Shown here: positions 32,323 to 43,928 of the stretch, piece by piece
Layout: each line of letters begins with the position of its first letter
How positions within the stretch are numbered: the stretch's first letter is position 1
NCBI GenBank assembly: GCA_902599335.1
Contig: CACKFA010000002.1
Coordinates: 1 to 64,000 of the forward strand
DNA from: an uncultured Pelagibacteraceae bacterium
GTDB taxonomy: Bacteria; Pseudomonadota; Alphaproteobacteria; Pelagibacterales; Pelagibacteraceae
Length of the DNA: 64,000 nucleotides
Reading direction: 5' to 3'
Notes under the pieces: model-generated
What the model was told of the DNA's origin: nothing
The model's database searches: none
The model's input: only the letters and a program-made list of their open reading frames with translations
Made by a program: the position numbers and the translations under genes

Positions 32323-34146
32323 CTAACTTTCTAAAAAACTTTTTAATTGTTTTGACCTGCTAGGATGTTTAAGTTTTCTAAGAGCTTTAGCTTCAATCTG
32401 TCTAATTCTTTCTCTAGTTACTGAAAATTGAAGACCAACCTCCTCTAAAGTATGATCAGTATTCATTCCAACTCCAAATCTCATTCTCAAAACTCTTTCC
32501 TCTCTTGGAGTAAGAGTGGATAAAATTTTAGTAGTTGCTTCTCCAAGATTTGATTTTATTGCCTGCTCTAGTGGTGCTAGTGCTTTAGTATCCTCTATAA
32601 AATCTCCCAAACTACTATCCTCTTCATCTCCAACAGGTTTTTCGAGAGAAACTGGTTCTTTTGAAATCTTTAATACTTTTCTTACTTTATCTAATGGCAT
32701 ACGAAGTTTTTGAGCTAATTCTTCAGGTGTCGCCTCTCTTCCAAATTCACTCAAAATTAGTCTTTGAGTTCTGACAATTTTATTTATAGTTTCAATCATA
32801 TGAACTGGGATACGAATAGTCCTAGCTTGATCAGCAATAGATCTTGTTATAGCTTGTCTTATCCACCATGTCGCATAAGTAGAGAACTTATATCCTCTTC
32901 TATATTCAAACTTATCTACTGCTTTCATTAATCCTATATTTCCTTCTTGAATTAAATCTAAAAATTGTAGTCCCCTATTTGTATATTTTTTTGCAATTGA
33001 TATAACCAACCGAAGGTTTGCCTCCACCATTTCTTTTTTAGCTAATCTCGACTCTTTTTCGCCTTTCTGTATCCTGCTAACTAGCTTTTTGAAATCTGTA
33101 ACAGAAATTCCAAGTTTATGACTAATTTCAATCAATCTTTCTCTTATATTTTTAAATTCATCCTTATTTTTTGAAAAGAACTGTTTCCAAGTTAAATTTG
33201 TATCCAAAAATTTTTTTAGATTAGGATTAATTTCGTTACCTACATAGAATTTAATAAATTCATTTCTTTGTATTTTATGATCCATAGCAAGTCTTAACAA
33301 ATTTCCCTCTAGTGAAATTATTTTTTTATTCTCAACATAATGTTTTTGAACTAAATCCTCTAAAACCGAGGGAGATAATTGTAAAGATTTTATATTTTCT
33401 AAAATATCATTAACTATTTTTTCATAGCCCCTTTCTTTTGAAGATGAGAAGCTTTCTGATTTTAATACACATTCAAGTTTTTCTTTTTGATATTTAATTA
33501 ATTTATTATATTCTTTAGTTAAAGTATTAATGGTTTTTAAAACTTTAGGTTTTATTTCAGTCTCCATTGCAGCTAGAGTTGGATTAAAATCATCTTCATC
33601 GTCAACAGAGCCATCATCCTTATCAGCATCTCCAGCATTTTTTTGTTTTGCACTTGGACCAGTAGTTTCGTCTTCCATATAATTAGTATCAATATCTATA
33701 ATTTCTCTTACTAGAATTTCATCTTTCTGAAGGAGTTCATTCCATTCAAAAAATTGTTGGGCAGTTATTGGACTTTGAGATAATGCAATCAGCATAACAT
33801 CCTTTCCAGCTTCAATTCTTTTTGCTATTGCAATCTCGCCTTCTCTTGAAAGTAACTCTACACCTCCCATTTCTCGTAAATACATTCTAATGGGATCATC
33901 ACTCTTTTCTATGGTTTTACCTTCTTCTCTATTAGAATTTTCTTTTTTTCTTAAAACTTTAAAATCTGATTTTTTTTCAACTAGTGCAATTTTTTCATCT
34001 AGAATATGTATGAAAGCTTGTGCTAAATTATCATCAGATAAATTTCTTTTACCAAGAGATTTGTTTAATTCCTCATATGTAATAAACCCTCTATGAGTTC
34101 CTCGACCCATAAGTCTAGCAAATGATTTTGTAATAATTCTTTCCAC
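32323..34146 (-). CDS. rpoD: Primary sigma factor RpoD (sigma-70)
   Basis: RpoD directs RNA polymerase to housekeeping promoters. The 607-aa protein has region 1.1 at the N-terminus, region 1.2 ([22 protein letters not shown]), an acidic non-conserved region near 165-190, region 2 ([47 protein letters not shown]), region 3 ([13 protein letters not shown]) and region 4 ([26 protein letters not shown]). It is downstream of dnaG on the same strand, the familiar dnaG-rpoD pairing. Confidence 0.98.
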   Translation of the reverse strand: MERIITKSFARLMGRGTHRGFITYEELNKSLGKRNLSDDNLAQAFIHILDEKIALVEKKSDFKVLRKKENSNREEGKTIEKSDDPIRMYLREMGGVELLSREGEIAIAKRIEAGKDVMLIALSQSPITAQQFFEWNELLQKDEILVREIIDIDTNYMEDETTGPSAKQKNAGDADKDDGSVDDEDDFNPTLAAMETEIKPKVLKTINTLTKEYNKLIKYQKEKLECVLKSESFSSSKERGYEKIVNDILENIKSLQLSPSVLEDLVQKHYVENKKIISLEGNLLRLAMDHKIQRNEFIKFYVGNEINPNLKKFLDTNLTWKQFFSKNKDEFKNIRERLIEISHKLGISVTDFKKLVSRIQKGEKESRLAKKEMVEANLRLVISIAKKYTNRGLQFLDLIQEGNIGLMKAVDKFEYRRGYKFSTYATWWIRQAITRSIADQARTIRIPVHMIETINKIVRTQRLILSEFGREATPEELAQKLRMPLDKVRKVLKISKEPVSLEKPVGDEEDSSLGDFIEDTKALAPLEQAIKSNLGEATTKILSTLTPREERVLRMRFGVGMNTDHTLEEVGLQFSVTRERIRQIEAKALRKLKHPSRSKQLKSFLES

Positions 34147-34213
34147 GATAATTTGAGTTTAAAAGTCTTATATAATGTCAATTATATAAAAATCCATTAC
34201 TTATTTAGTCAGT

Positions 34214-35989
34214 TTAATTGAGATTCTGCTTTTTTTTGAGCTCTTTTAACTCATTAAATGTAGACTCGCTCATATCGACAGAAAACTTCGATTCTAATTC
34301 TTGGATTCTGAACTCAAGATCATAATTCATCAAATCTCTAGAGATATCCTCTAATAATTCGATTATTTTTTGATCATCATCAGATTGATTTTTTAAAATA
34401 TGTTTGATTGGAGCAAATTTATTTATTTTTTCTGTTAACTGAATATCCAAGTTAAGATCTTGAATTGTAATTTGTGAACCGGATTTTAATTTTTCAACGA
34501 TCATTTCAAATATTTTTTTATTAAACTCAGTAAATAATTTAATATTTTCAATCAAATGCATATTTGCTTGCAACAAATCTAGTTTATTTATGACCAAATA
34601 TAATAAGGAAAATTCTTTTAACTCAACTCCTGTCAAAGATTGGCTTTCTTTAATATATTTTTTTGTACTTTCTAAAGATTTTGTTTTCTTTAAATAAAAT
34701 CTTTTATTATTTTGATTAGAATGTGGTGTTAACTCAGCAATTTTTTCTAAAAAATATTCTAAAACATATTTTTTTATAAAATCATCCTTAATTGTATTTG
34801 CAATTTCTCTTAGTTTTTTCTCAAAAATAGCCATCGATGATGGATTGTTTTTAGTTTGTTTTTTATAATGACTAAAAATAAATTGATGAATTGATAATTT
34901 GCTCTGCTTTGTAAAATCTATAAAATTTGCCTTACCATTTTTATTTACATAGCTATCTGGGTCTTCTTTATCTGGGAGAAACAAAAATGATATTTGTTTT
35001 TCTGGTTTTAGTTCTTTGATTGAATTTTCGGCAGCTCTAACAGCAGCTTTATATCCACTTTCATCACCATCAAAACAGATTATGATATCATCAAAAAATT
35101 GGTTTAAAGTTAAAATTTGCTTCTCAGTTAAAGACGTACCAAGATTTGCTACTGCATTATCAACTCCATTCTTGCTGAGTCCTACTACATCCATATATCC
35201 TTCAACCAGATAAATGTGATCAATTTTATTAGAAAGTTTTCTTGCTAAATCCAAATTATATAAATTTGATCCTTTTTTAAAAAAATTTGTTTCAGGTGAA
35301 TTTATATATTTAGCTAAGTAATCTAAATTTTCAATTATTCTTCCGCCTAAAGCTATTGGTTGACCTGAAATGTTATTTATTGGAAATATTAATCGTCCTC
35401 TAAATCTTTCTACATAAATTTTTTTTTTCTCGTCTAAATAGAACAAACCGGTTTCTACCAAAGTTTGTTCACTATAATTTTTTTTTATTTTTTCAAAAAA
35501 ATTTGGATTTTTTTCTACGTATCCTATTTTAAATTTTTTTACTTCATCCTTACTTAGTGATCTATTTTTTAAATAATCTCTAGCAATCGAATAATTTTCA
35601 TTTTTTAAAAGTTCATTGTGATAAAAATCTACATAACTACTAAAAATAGATTTGTACTCATTCCATTTTTTCTCTCTGTCTTCATCTTGTTTTGAAAACA
35701 TATATGGCTGCATACCTGCTAATTGAGCTAAATATTTAACAGCTTCACCAAATTTTAAATTTTGAGTTTTAATAACAAAATCAAAAATATTACCGTGCTC
35801 TGAAGTTGCAAAACAATGATAAAATTCTTTTTCATCATTAACAGTAAATGAAGGAGTTTTTTCATTTTTGAATGGTGACAAACCTACAAACTCTTTACCT
35901 CTTTTTTTTAAAGAAACTGTTTTCGATACTACCGTTGAAACTTTCAACCTATTTTTAATTTCGTCAAGATACTCTTTTGGGTATTTCAT
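34214..35989 (-). CDS. dnaG: DNA primase DnaG with degenerate zinc-binding motif
   Basis: DnaG synthesises RNA primers for replication. The 591-aa protein has the N-terminal domain, a TOPRIM core with LVEGYMDVVGL and IIICFDGDESG, and a helical C-terminal DnaB-interaction domain. In the N-terminal CHC2 zinc finger three of four usual ligands are replaced: GLSPFKNEKTPSF has Ser 38 and Lys 41 where Cys and His are expected, and YHCFATSEHG keeps Cys 59 but has Thr at the second Cys position. Zinc binding is therefore unlikely while the catalytic core looks intact. The start overlaps the yqeY stop by one base. Confidence 0.95.
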   Translation of the reverse strand: MKYPKEYLDEIKNRLKVSTVVSKTVSLKKRGKEFVGLSPFKNEKTPSFTVNDEKEFYHCFATSEHGNIFDFVIKTQNLKFGEAVKYLAQLAGMQPYMFSKQDEDREKKWNEYKSIFSSYVDFYHNELLKNENYSIARDYLKNRSLSKDEVKKFKIGYVEKNPNFFEKIKKNYSEQTLVETGLFYLDEKKKIYVERFRGRLIFPINNISGQPIALGGRIIENLDYLAKYINSPETNFFKKGSNLYNLDLARKLSNKIDHIYLVEGYMDVVGLSKNGVDNAVANLGTSLTEKQILTLNQFFDDIIICFDGDESGYKAAVRAAENSIKELKPEKQISFLFLPDKEDPDSYVNKNGKANFIDFTKQSKLSIHQFIFSHYKKQTKNNPSSMAIFEKKLREIANTIKDDFIKKYVLEYFLEKIAELTPHSNQNNKRFYLKKTKSLESTKKYIKESQSLTGVELKEFSLLYLVINKLDLLQANMHLIENIKLFTEFNKKIFEMIVEKLKSGSQITIQDLNLDIQLTEKINKFAPIKHILKNQSDDDQKIIELLEDISRDLMNYDLEFRIQELESKFSVDMSESTFNELKELKKKQNLN

Positions 35990-36450
35990 TATTTGTTCAA
36001 CAATTCTTTGATCATTGATCCTGCTTTGGAAAAATCAATTTCATCTGCATGATTTTTTTTAAGTTCACCCATAACTTTTCCCATATCTTTTAATGAATTT
36101 GCTCCGATTTTTGAAATAACATCCGCACAAATTTTCTTAGTTTCCTCTTCACTAAGCTGCTTTGGCAGGAAACTTGTTAAAATATCATACTCATTTTGCT
36201 CAACCTCTAAAAGATCTGTTCTATTATTTTTTTTATAAATATCGATCGATTCGGCTCGTTGTTTAACCATTTTTTTTAAAAGTTTTTTGATATCTTCATC
36301 ATCAGTCTCTTTTTTGTTAGGGCCTGATCTGTTAACAATATCCAAATCCTTAATCGAAGATAATATTAACCTATAGGTTGATATTTTATTTTTATCTTTA
36401 GATTTTAAAGCATTTTTATATTCGTTTTCGATGGTCTGTTTTAATGACAT
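35989..36450 (-). CDS. yqeY: GatB/YqeY domain protein
   Basis: The 153-aa protein matches the YqeY family: SLKQTIENEYKNALKSKDKNKISTYRLILSSIK-type N-terminus, KKMVKQRAESIDIYKKNNRTDL and the helical tail domain with MGKVMGELKKNHADEIDFSKAGSMIKELL, similar to the tRNA-binding tail of GatB. Its role is not settled; an aid to tRNA-dependent amidation has been suggested. It is the first gene of the yqeY-dnaG(-rpoD) group and diverges from carA, a common arrangement in alphaproteobacteria. Confidence 0.92.
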   Translation of the reverse strand: MSLKQTIENEYKNALKSKDKNKISTYRLILSSIKDLDIVNRSGPNKKETDDEDIKKLLKKMVKQRAESIDIYKKNNRTDLLEVEQNEYDILTSFLPKQLSEEETKKICADVISKIGANSLKDMGKVMGELKKNHADEIDFSKAGSMIKELLNK

Positions 36451-36576
36451 AATTTTTTAATCTACTTTAAAGAAAAAATTCTTCAAAAGAAAAATTGTTT
36501 TTTTACAATTTTATATTACATCTCTGTTGCGATAATAAAGCAATTATTGTATTAACCTTTAACTCATGAGTTGTAA

Positions 36577-37773
36577 TTGAACAAAAAATCAAAAAAAACT
36601 AACTCAAAAATAAAATCTCAAATTAATACAGGCGTTCTAGTTCTCGAAAATAAAAAAGTATTCAAAGGAATTGGAATTGGTTACCAAGGTGAAGCTACTG
36701 GAGAAGTTTGCTTTAATACATCCTTAACAGGCTATCAAGAAATCATTTCGGATCCCTCATATGCGGGACAAATTATTAACTTTACGTTTCCGCATATAGG
36801 AAATGTTGGAACTAATAAAGAGGATCATGAATCTGATAAAATATGGGCCAGAGGAGTGATAATTAACTCTGAAATAACTTCACCCTCAAATTATAGATCG
36901 TTCCTACATTTAGATTCTTGGCTTAAAAAAAATAAAATTGTTGGAATTACTGGATTAGATACCAGAAGCCTAACGAACTTTATAAGAGACAAAGGCGCCC
37001 CCAAAGGCACAATTAGTTATTCAAAAAAAGGAAAGTTTAATATCAATAAATTGACTAATTCAACAATCAAATGGAGTGGATTAAAAAATCTCGATCTTGC
37101 ACAAGTAGTTTCCACTCAGAAAAATTATATATGGAAAGGTCTTAAAACCTGGAAAAAAGAATTTGGATATAAGAAAAATAATAAAAAATTATTTCATGTT
37201 GTTGCAATTGATTATGGAATAAAAAAAAATATCTTAAGATATTTTTCTGACTTTAATTGTAAAGTTACAGTTGTCTCTTGTAAAACTAGTGCGCAAAAAA
37301 TTTTAACTTTAAAACCAAATGGAATATTTTTATCAAATGGTCCTGGTGATCCGGCTGCAACAGGGAAATATGCTATAGAAATTATTAAAGATTTAATTAA
37401 AAAAAATTTACCAATATTTGGTATTTGTTTGGGTCATCAAATTTTAGCATTGGCATTAGGTGGCAAAACAAAGAAAATGAAGCTTGGTCATAGAGGAGCA
37501 AATCATCCTGTTAAAAATTTAATTCATGATAATGTAGAAATAACAAGTCAAAACCATGGATTTGAAGTAGTTAAAGAAACATTACCAAAAAATATTGAGG
37601 TCACACATAAATCTTTATTTGATAATAGTATTGAAGGTATAAAACTAAAAAATAAACCTGTCTTTTCAGTTCAATATCACCCCGAATCTAATCCGGGACC
37701 TCAAGATAGTGTTTATTTGTTTCAAGAATTTATTAACAACATGAAAAAAAATGCCAAAAAGAAAAGATATTAA
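36577..37773 (+). CDS. carA: Carbamoyl-phosphate synthase small chain
   Basis: CarA is the glutaminase subunit that feeds ammonia to CarB for arginine and pyrimidine synthesis. The 398-aa protein has the N-terminal CarA domain ([35 protein letters not shown]) and the class I amidotransferase triad: GICLGHQ with the Cys nucleophile near 283, and [10 protein letters not shown] near 367. The best start is TTG at 36577; no suitable ATG lies in frame near the conserved N-terminus. It overlaps carB by 23 nt. Confidence 0.97.
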   Translation: MNKKSKKTNSKIKSQINTGVLVLENKKVFKGIGIGYQGEATGEVCFNTSLTGYQEIISDPSYAGQIINFTFPHIGNVGTNKEDHESDKIWARGVIINSEITSPSNYRSFLHLDSWLKKNKIVGITGLDTRSLTNFIRDKGAPKGTISYSKKGKFNINKLTNSTIKWSGLKNLDLAQVVSTQKNYIWKGLKTWKKEFGYKKNNKKLFHVVAIDYGIKKNILRYFSDFNCKVTVVSCKTSAQKILTLKPNGIFLSNGPGDPAATGKYAIEIIKDLIKKNLPIFGICLGHQILALALGGKTKKMKLGHRGANHPVKNLIHDNVEITSQNHGFEVVKETLPKNIEVTHKSLFDNSIEGIKLKNKPVFSVQYHPESNPGPQDSVYLFQEFINNMKKNAKKKRY

Positions 37774-40700
37774 AAAAATACTAGTTGTTGGAGCTGGTCC
37801 AATAATTATAGGACAAGCATGTGAATTTGACTATTCAGGGACACAAGCATGTAAAGCTCTTAAAGATGAAGGTTATAAAGTAATCTTAATTAACTCAAAT
37901 CCTGCAACAATTATGACTGATCCAGACGTTGCGGATAAAACTTATATTGAACCAATTACACTAAATGTATTAGAAAAAATTCTAAAGAAAGAAAAACCTG
38001 ATGCAATTCTCCCAACAATGGGTGGTCAAACCGCACTTAACCTCGCAATGGAAGCAGAAAAAAAAGGAATTCTAAAAAAATATAAAATTGAATTGATAGG
38101 AGCAAACTCTAAAGCAATTTCTAATGCCGAAGACAGAAAGAAATTTAGAAAAAATATGATTAATATTGGTTTAGATTTACCAAAATCTGAAATTGTTAAT
38201 AACAATAATCAAGCATCAAAAGTATTAAAAAAAATTGGTTTACCTGCAATTATAAGACCTGCTTTTACACTTGGAGGGCTTGGTGGGGGAATAGCCAAAA
38301 CTAGAAAAGATTATTTTAGGATTGTTAAAAATGGATTGCATGAATCTCCTGTAAGCCAAGTTCTTGTAGAGGAATGTTTAGAGGGCTGGAAAGAATTTGA
38401 GATGGAGGTTGTAAGAGATAAAAAAGATAACTGTATCATCATTTGCTCAATTGAAAATATAGATCCAATGGGAATTCATACGGGTGACTCAGTAACAATT
38501 GCACCAGCTCTTACACTTACAGATAAAGAATACCAAGTAATGAGAAATGCATCTATTGCATGTTTGAGAAAAATTGGAGTTGAAACAGGAGGATCAAATG
38601 TTCAGTTTGCTATTAACCCTAAAAACGGTCGAATGGTTGTAATCGAAATGAACCCACGTGTATCAAGATCTTCAGCACTTGCATCAAAAGCAACTGGATT
38701 TCCTATTGCAAAAGTGGCTGCAAAATTAGCAGTTGGTTATACTCTAGATGAATTAAAAAATGAAATAACTAAAGTTACTCCAGCATCATTTGAACCAAGC
38801 ATAGATTATGTGGTAACTAAAATTCCAAGATTTACATTTGAAAAATTTTCAACTTCTCCTGCAACTTTAGGAACATCTATGAAATCAGTAGGTGAAGCAA
38901 TGGCAATAGGAAGAAACTTTAAAGAGTCTCTACAAAAGGCTTTAGTGTCTCTGGAGACAGGTTTTTCAGGTTTAGACAGAATTTTTGATTTAAATAAAAA
39001 ACAAATTGAAAAGAAACTTAAAGAAACTATTCCAAATAAGATATTGCTAGTCGCTGAAGCAATTAGAAAAAAAATAGACTTAAAGAGAATATATAATTTA
39101 TCTAAAATTGATCCTTGGTTTTTAGAACAAATTAAGGAAATAGTTGATTGTGAAACACAGTTAAAAACTAAAGGACTCCCTAGGGATTTTGCAGAATTTA
39201 ATAGAATAAAATCAATAGGATTTTCAGATAAAAAACTTTCAGAATTAACTAAAACGGCTGAAGAAATAGTAAGAAGAAAAAGATCAGCGCTTAAAATACT
39301 TCCAGTTTATAAAAAAGTAGATACTTGTGCAGCTGAATTCAAATCTTTCACTCCTTATATGTACTCAACTTACCAAAGAAATTTTTCAATTAACTCAGAT
39401 TGTGAAGCTGATCCATCCAATAAAAAAAAAATAATTATTCTTGGAGGAGGTCCAAATAGAATTGGTCAAGGAATTGAGTTTGATTATTGCTGTTGCCAGG
39501 CAAGTTTTTCATTAAAAGACGCAGGTTTTGAGACTATAATGGTTAATTGTAACCCTGAAACGGTGTCAACAGACTATGATACAAGTGATCGATTATACTT
39601 TGAACCTTTAAAAGAAGAATACGTTTTTAATATAATTAAAAAAGAACAAGAAAAAGGAAACCTAATAGGTGTAATAGCTCAGTTTGGTGGCCAAACTCCC
39701 ATTAAGCTTGCTAAATTTTTACATGACAACAAACTTCCAATTTTAGGAACCCAATATACCTCTATTGATTTAGCAGAGGATAGAGACCGATTCAGAAGTT
39801 TATTAAATAAATTAAAACTAAAGCAGGCAGAGAGCGGAATTGCAAAGACATTTAATCAGGCAATACAAATTGCAGATAAAATAGGATTGCCATTAATGGT
39901 AAGACCTTCGTATGTCTTAGGTGGAAGAGCAATGGAAATTGTTCATGAAAAAAATCAGCTTAAGAAATTTGTTGAAGAGGCATTCAAGGCAGCAGAAGAA
40001 AATCCAATTTTAATTGATAAATTTATCGATCATGCAATGGAGGTAGATGTGGATGCTATATCAGATGGAAAAAAAGTTCATGTTGCAGGTATTATGCAGC
40101 ATATCGAGGAAGCTGGAATTCATTCAGGAGATTCAGCATGTAGCCTTCCCCCTGTATCTATAAAACCATACCTTCTTAAAGAAATTGAAAATCAAACAAA
40201 AAAATTAGCAATAGCATTAAATGTTAAAGGTTTCATGAACATACAGTTTGCAATTAAAAAAGATGAAATTTATGTGATTGAAGTTAATCCAAGAGCCAGT
40301 CGAACAGTTCCTTTTGTATCAAAAGCAAAAGGTTTGCCTCTAGCTAAAATTGCATCAAGAGTAATGGCTGGTGAAAAATTATCTAAGTTTAATTTAAAGG
40401 ATAAATCCAAAGGTATGTATGCAGTTAAAGAGGCAGTATTCCCATTTAATAAATTTCCAAATAGTGACTTATTGTTAGGACCAGAGATGAAATCAACTGG
40501 AGAAGTAATGGGATTTGATAAAAATTTTGGAATGGCTTTTGCCAAAAGTCAAATAGCAGCAGCCAACTCATTACCAAAAGAAGGATTGGCTTTCATATCT
40601 CTAAAAGACTCACATAAAGATGAAGGATTGGATTTAGCAAAAGATCTTTTAAAACTAAAATTTACATTATGTGCAACTAAAGGAACTGCTGAATATATTC

Positions 40701-40975
40701 GAAAACATGGAATGAAATGTAAAATTATAAATAAAGTTAGTAGTGGAACTCCTCATATAGTAGATGTTTTAGACTCAAAAAAAATTGCACTAGTAATAAA
40801 CACTGGGGGTGGAAATAGTGAACACCGACTAAGTGATGCTAAAGCTTTAAGAAGAGCAACATTAAAGAATAAAGTCCCATACTGTACTAATATGTCTACT
40901 GCTCAAGCCTGTTTGGAAGCGATCAGATCATTAAAAACTAAAAAATTAGAGGTAACTTCACTGCAAGATATTTAG
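37751..40975 (+). CDS. carB: Carbamoyl-phosphate synthase large chain
   Basis: CarB makes carbamoyl phosphate from bicarbonate, ammonia and two ATP. The 1074-aa protein has the duplicated ATP-grasp halves, recognisable by paired motifs: [19 protein letters not shown] and [19 protein letters not shown] at the start of each half, [13 protein letters not shown] and [14 protein letters not shown], then an MGS-like allosteric domain near 940-1050. Length is standard. The ATG lies inside the carA end, and the downstream gene converges with a 6-base gap. Confidence 0.98.
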   Translation: MPKRKDIKKILVVGAGPIIIGQACEFDYSGTQACKALKDEGYKVILINSNPATIMTDPDVADKTYIEPITLNVLEKILKKEKPDAILPTMGGQTALNLAMEAEKKGILKKYKIELIGANSKAISNAEDRKKFRKNMINIGLDLPKSEIVNNNNQASKVLKKIGLPAIIRPAFTLGGLGGGIAKTRKDYFRIVKNGLHESPVSQVLVEECLEGWKEFEMEVVRDKKDNCIIICSIENIDPMGIHTGDSVTIAPALTLTDKEYQVMRNASIACLRKIGVETGGSNVQFAINPKNGRMVVIEMNPRVSRSSALASKATGFPIAKVAAKLAVGYTLDELKNEITKVTPASFEPSIDYVVTKIPRFTFEKFSTSPATLGTSMKSVGEAMAIGRNFKESLQKALVSLETGFSGLDRIFDLNKKQIEKKLKETIPNKILLVAEAIRKKIDLKRIYNLSKIDPWFLEQIKEIVDCETQLKTKGLPRDFAEFNRIKSIGFSDKKLSELTKTAEEIVRRKRSALKILPVYKKVDTCAAEFKSFTPYMYSTYQRNFSINSDCEADPSNKKKIIILGGGPNRIGQGIEFDYCCCQASFSLKDAGFETIMVNCNPETVSTDYDTSDRLYFEPLKEEYVFNIIKKEQEKGNLIGVIAQFGGQTPIKLAKFLHDNKLPILGTQYTSIDLAEDRDRFRSLLNKLKLKQAESGIAKTFNQAIQIADKIGLPLMVRPSYVLGGRAMEIVHEKNQLKKFVEEAFKAAEENPILIDKFIDHAMEVDVDAISDGKKVHVAGIMQHIEEAGIHSGDSACSLPPVSIKPYLLKEIENQTKKLAIALNVKGFMNIQFAIKKDEIYVIEVNPRASRTVPFVSKAKGLPLAKIASRVMAGEKLSKFNLKDKSKGMYAVKEAVFPFNKFPNSDLLLGPEMKSTGEVMGFDKNFGMAFAKSQIAAANSLPKEGLAFISLKDSHKDEGLDLAKDLLKLKFTLCATKGTAEYIRKHGMKCKIINKVSSGTPHIVDVLDSKKIALVINTGGGNSEHRLSDAKALRRATLKNKVPYCTNMSTAQACLEAIRSLKTKKLEVTSLQDI

Positions 40976-40981
40976 TAAATT

Positions 40982-42427
40982 CTAAACATCAACTATCATT
41001 GTATCTTTAGATCCTCCACCTTGTGAACTATTTACAATTGTACTCCCTTTCCTTAATGCAACTCTTGTTAAACCACCAGATGTTACGTAAATAGATTTTC
41101 CACTTAACACAAAAGGTCTTAAATCAACATGTCTTGGCTCTATATTGCTTTCAGTGATAGTAGGAAGAGTTGATAAAATTTCTAAAGGCTGAGCTATAAA
41201 CTCTCTTGGTTTACTTTTTATTTTTTGAATCATTTCATCTTTTTCTTTTTTTGATGCTCTAGCACCAATTAAAATACCATATCCTCCAGACGCATTAGCT
41301 GGTTTTACAACTAATTTTGAAATGTTTTCAATAACATAATCTCTATCTTTTTTCTCATGACACAAAAAAGTTTCAACTTGATTTATTTTAGGTTGCTCGC
41401 CTAGATAATAAACAATCATTTTATTTACATAAGAGTAAATAGCTTTGTCATCTGCTATACCTGTTCCAATTCCGTTTACTATTCCTACGTTTCCTTTTTT
41501 CCAACACTTAAAAAGTCCAGGAACTCCAATAAGTGATTCTTTGTAGAATACTTTGGGATCTAAAAAGTTGTCATCCAATCTTCTATATATACAATCTACT
41601 TTAAGTTTACCTTTGACAGTTTTCATGTATACAATATCATTTTCCACGAACAAATCTTTACCTTCAACGAGAGCTATTCCCATTTGTTCAGCTAAAAAAG
41701 AATGTTCAAAATAAGCTGAATTATAAATGCCAGGAGTCAGTACTACCATGTGAGGATTTTCAGTTCTTTTAGGTATGCATTCCTCCATACAGTGGTACAG
41801 TTTATTTGCGTATTGATGTATTGAGGAAACTTTATATCTTGTAAATAATTCTGGAAAAACATCCCTCATAACCATCCGATTTTCAAGCATATAAGATACA
41901 CCTGATGGAACTCTCAAATTATCTTCCAAAACTAAGTATTCACCATTTATATTTCTAATAAGATCAATTCCAGAAATGTTTGACCAAGCTTTATACTTTG
42001 GAGAAAAACCATCACATTCTTTTATATAATATGGCGAATTAAAAACTAATTCCTTAGGAACTACATTATCTTTAAAAATTTTTTTTTTATTGTAGACATC
42101 GTCGATAAATAAATTAAGTGCTTTTACTCTTTGTGCCAACCCTTTTGAAATTTTGTTCCATACAGATTTAGGAATTATTCTAGGAATTATATCTAAAGGC
42201 CATTTTTTTTCTTCTGCTCTATTGTTAGCTGCATAGACTCTAAAATTTATTCCTCTTGCACTAATTGTGCTTTGGCAATTTTTTTCAATTTCTTGTAATT
42301 TTTTCTTTCCATTTCTCTCTAAAATACCAGAAATAATTTTAGCATGTTTTCTTATTTTACTATCATCAGATATATAACCGTCGTAAGACGACTTTGAATC
42401 ATAATTTTTCCAGAATTGAGTAACCAT
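40982..42427 (-). CDS. Circularly permuted ATP-grasp type 2 family protein
   Basis: The 481-aa protein matches the circularly permuted ATP-grasp family: DIIPRIIPKSVWNKISKGLAQRVKALNLFIDDVYN, YLVLEDNLRVPSGVSYMLENR, VVLTPGIYNSAYFEHSFLA, GTGIADDKAIYSYV and LVVKPANASGGYGILIG. These proteins probably ligate amino acids or peptides, and in many bacteria lie beside alpha-E, transglutaminase and Anbu genes. Here only Anbu (42538, divergent) is present; alpha-E and transglutaminase partners are not seen in the window. Confidence 0.88.
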   Translation of the reverse strand: MVTQFWKNYDSKSSYDGYISDDSKIRKHAKIISGILERNGKKKLQEIEKNCQSTISARGINFRVYAANNRAEEKKWPLDIIPRIIPKSVWNKISKGLAQRVKALNLFIDDVYNKKKIFKDNVVPKELVFNSPYYIKECDGFSPKYKAWSNISGIDLIRNINGEYLVLEDNLRVPSGVSYMLENRMVMRDVFPELFTRYKVSSIHQYANKLYHCMEECIPKRTENPHMVVLTPGIYNSAYFEHSFLAEQMGIALVEGKDLFVENDIVYMKTVKGKLKVDCIYRRLDDNFLDPKVFYKESLIGVPGLFKCWKKGNVGIVNGIGTGIADDKAIYSYVNKMIVYYLGEQPKINQVETFLCHEKKDRDYVIENISKLVVKPANASGGYGILIGARASKKEKDEMIQKIKSKPREFIAQPLEILSTLPTITESNIEPRHVDLRPFVLSGKSIYVTSGGLTRVALRKGSTIVNSSQGGGSKDTMIVDV

Positions 42428-42537
42428 AATATTTAATATTTTAATAAATATACAAAATAGACAAATGCGAAGAATGAATGACAGTTATGCTAAAAATAGT
42501 TTGTAAAAATGTTTATTTTTAAATATCAATTACATCT

Positions 42538-43263
42538 ATGACATATTGTATAGGTATTAAAACTAATGAAGGTCTTGTTTTTGCGTCAGACTCAAGAACG
42601 AATGCAGGTCTAGATAATGTAAATATATATTCAAAAATGATGACCCACGATGTTGGTGACAGAACTATTGTAATAGTAACTTCAGGAAATTTAGGGACTT
42701 CACAAGCAGTTTATAAATCAATTGAGAAAGATTTAAAAAGCTCAACTGGGATAATGAACTTAAACACATGCTCTGATTTCGAACAAATAGCTTCCTATAT
42801 TGGTTCACTTAATATTGAGCACTCCTCACCTCAAGGAATTAATACAGATAATGTCTTACTTGGTTCAACATTTATAGTTGGAGGACAAATCAAAGGTCAG
42901 CAACACGAATTATATTTAATATATCCTCAAGGAAATTATATAAGACCTGCAGACAGCAAACCTTATCTTGTAATTGGAGAAGTAAAATATGGTAAGCCAA
43001 TATTAGATAGGGTAATCAAACCAAACGTATCTATTGGGGACGCATCACGTTGCGCATTAATTTCGATGGACTCAACCTTAAAAAGCGATTTAACAGTAGG
43101 CCCACCAATAGATTTTGCTGTACACAAAAAAGATGCTGAAAGATTAGCTTCACTTGAATGTTTAAATCTTTCTGACGAAACTTATTCCCGAGTTTGTAAC
43201 CAGTGGTCAGAGGGAATATTTAAAGTTTTCGACTCTTTTCCCAGATTTGATTGGGAAAAATAA
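42538..43263 (+). CDS. Anbu proteasome-like peptidase
   Basis: The 241-aa protein matches Anbu (ancestral beta subunit), a bacterial proteasome/HslV relative: MTYCIGIKTNEGLVFASDSRTNAGLDN at the N-terminus, with Thr 2 as the expected nucleophile after Met removal and the SDSRTNAG motif around 18-25, then IVIVTSGNLGTSQAV, GSTFIVGGQIKGQ and YLVIGEVKYGKPILDR. Anbu particles form open-ring hydrolases of unclear substrate. Divergence from the ATP-grasp gene reproduces part of the known Anbu gene neighbourhood. Confidence 0.9.
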   Translation: MTYCIGIKTNEGLVFASDSRTNAGLDNVNIYSKMMTHDVGDRTIVIVTSGNLGTSQAVYKSIEKDLKSSTGIMNLNTCSDFEQIASYIGSLNIEHSSPQGINTDNVLLGSTFIVGGQIKGQQHELYLIYPQGNYIRPADSKPYLVIGEVKYGKPILDRVIKPNVSIGDASRCALISMDSTLKSDLTVGPPIDFAVHKKDAERLASLECLNLSDETYSRVCNQWSEGIFKVFDSFPRFDWEK

Positions 43264-43265
43264 AA

Positions 43266-43928
43266 TTATTTTACTTTCCAATCAGTCTGAAAAGTAACAT
43301 AGTTTACTTGAATACATCGTCTTTCTTTAACTATTTTTTTCTTTTCCATTCCATGCCAAGTATTTGGTCCACTGGTAAACAGATAACCATAGTTATGTTT
43401 ATAAGGAAGTGTCTTAACCTTCTCTAATTTTTCATTATAAAAATCTGTTCCTAAGTCCTCAGACTCATTTGTTTTATTTACAAATATCAATCCTGACATA
43501 AGTTTTTCTTTTATATCACAATGAGGTTTAAGCCAAAAACCTTCTCGATCACATATAACTTCAACTCTTACAAAAGAATTTGATAAATCCTTATCTATCA
43601 TTTTAGAAATTGTTTCATATGTTTCTTTAGACTGAAGTTCGTTTATAAATTTTACTAAATTTGGAAATTGAGTGGAGTTCTCTTTATTTATAAAACATCT
43701 AAATTTTATTGCTTGTCCACCAGATGCTATTCCTTCTCTAAATTCTGCAGCTCCACCATCTATTGCTCTAGTGCCATCGTAATTAAGATTGTGTTTACTC
43801 ACATCAGGAATATCTGCTTTCACTATTTCATCAATTGCTTTCTCTGATAAAGCATTGCTATATTCCCAATGATTAAAAGGGAAATTGTATTGTTTCGAAT
43901 TATTTTTAATTGAATTTAAAAAAGACAT
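43266..43928 (-). CDS. 2OG-Fe(II) oxygenase-like protein
   Basis: The 220-aa protein resembles prolyl-4-hydroxylase-type 2-oxoglutarate/Fe(II) oxygenases. A probable iron-binding pair is in LKPHCDIKEK (His-x-Asp near 146-148), the distal His is in NTWHGMEKK near 195 and a 2OG-binding Arg in ERRCIQVNY near 204-209. The substrate is unknown. It overlaps the upstream ELM1-like gene by one base, so the two form a coupled pair. Confidence 0.72.
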   Translation of the reverse strand: MSFLNSIKNNSKQYNFPFNHWEYSNALSEKAIDEIVKADIPDVSKHNLNYDGTRAIDGGAAEFREGIASGGQAIKFRCFINKENSTQFPNLVKFINELQSKETYETISKMIDKDLSNSFVRVEVICDREGFWLKPHCDIKEKLMSGLIFVNKTNESEDLGTDFYNEKLEKVKTLPYKHNYGYLFTSGPNTWHGMEKKKIVKERRCIQVNYVTFQTDWKVK

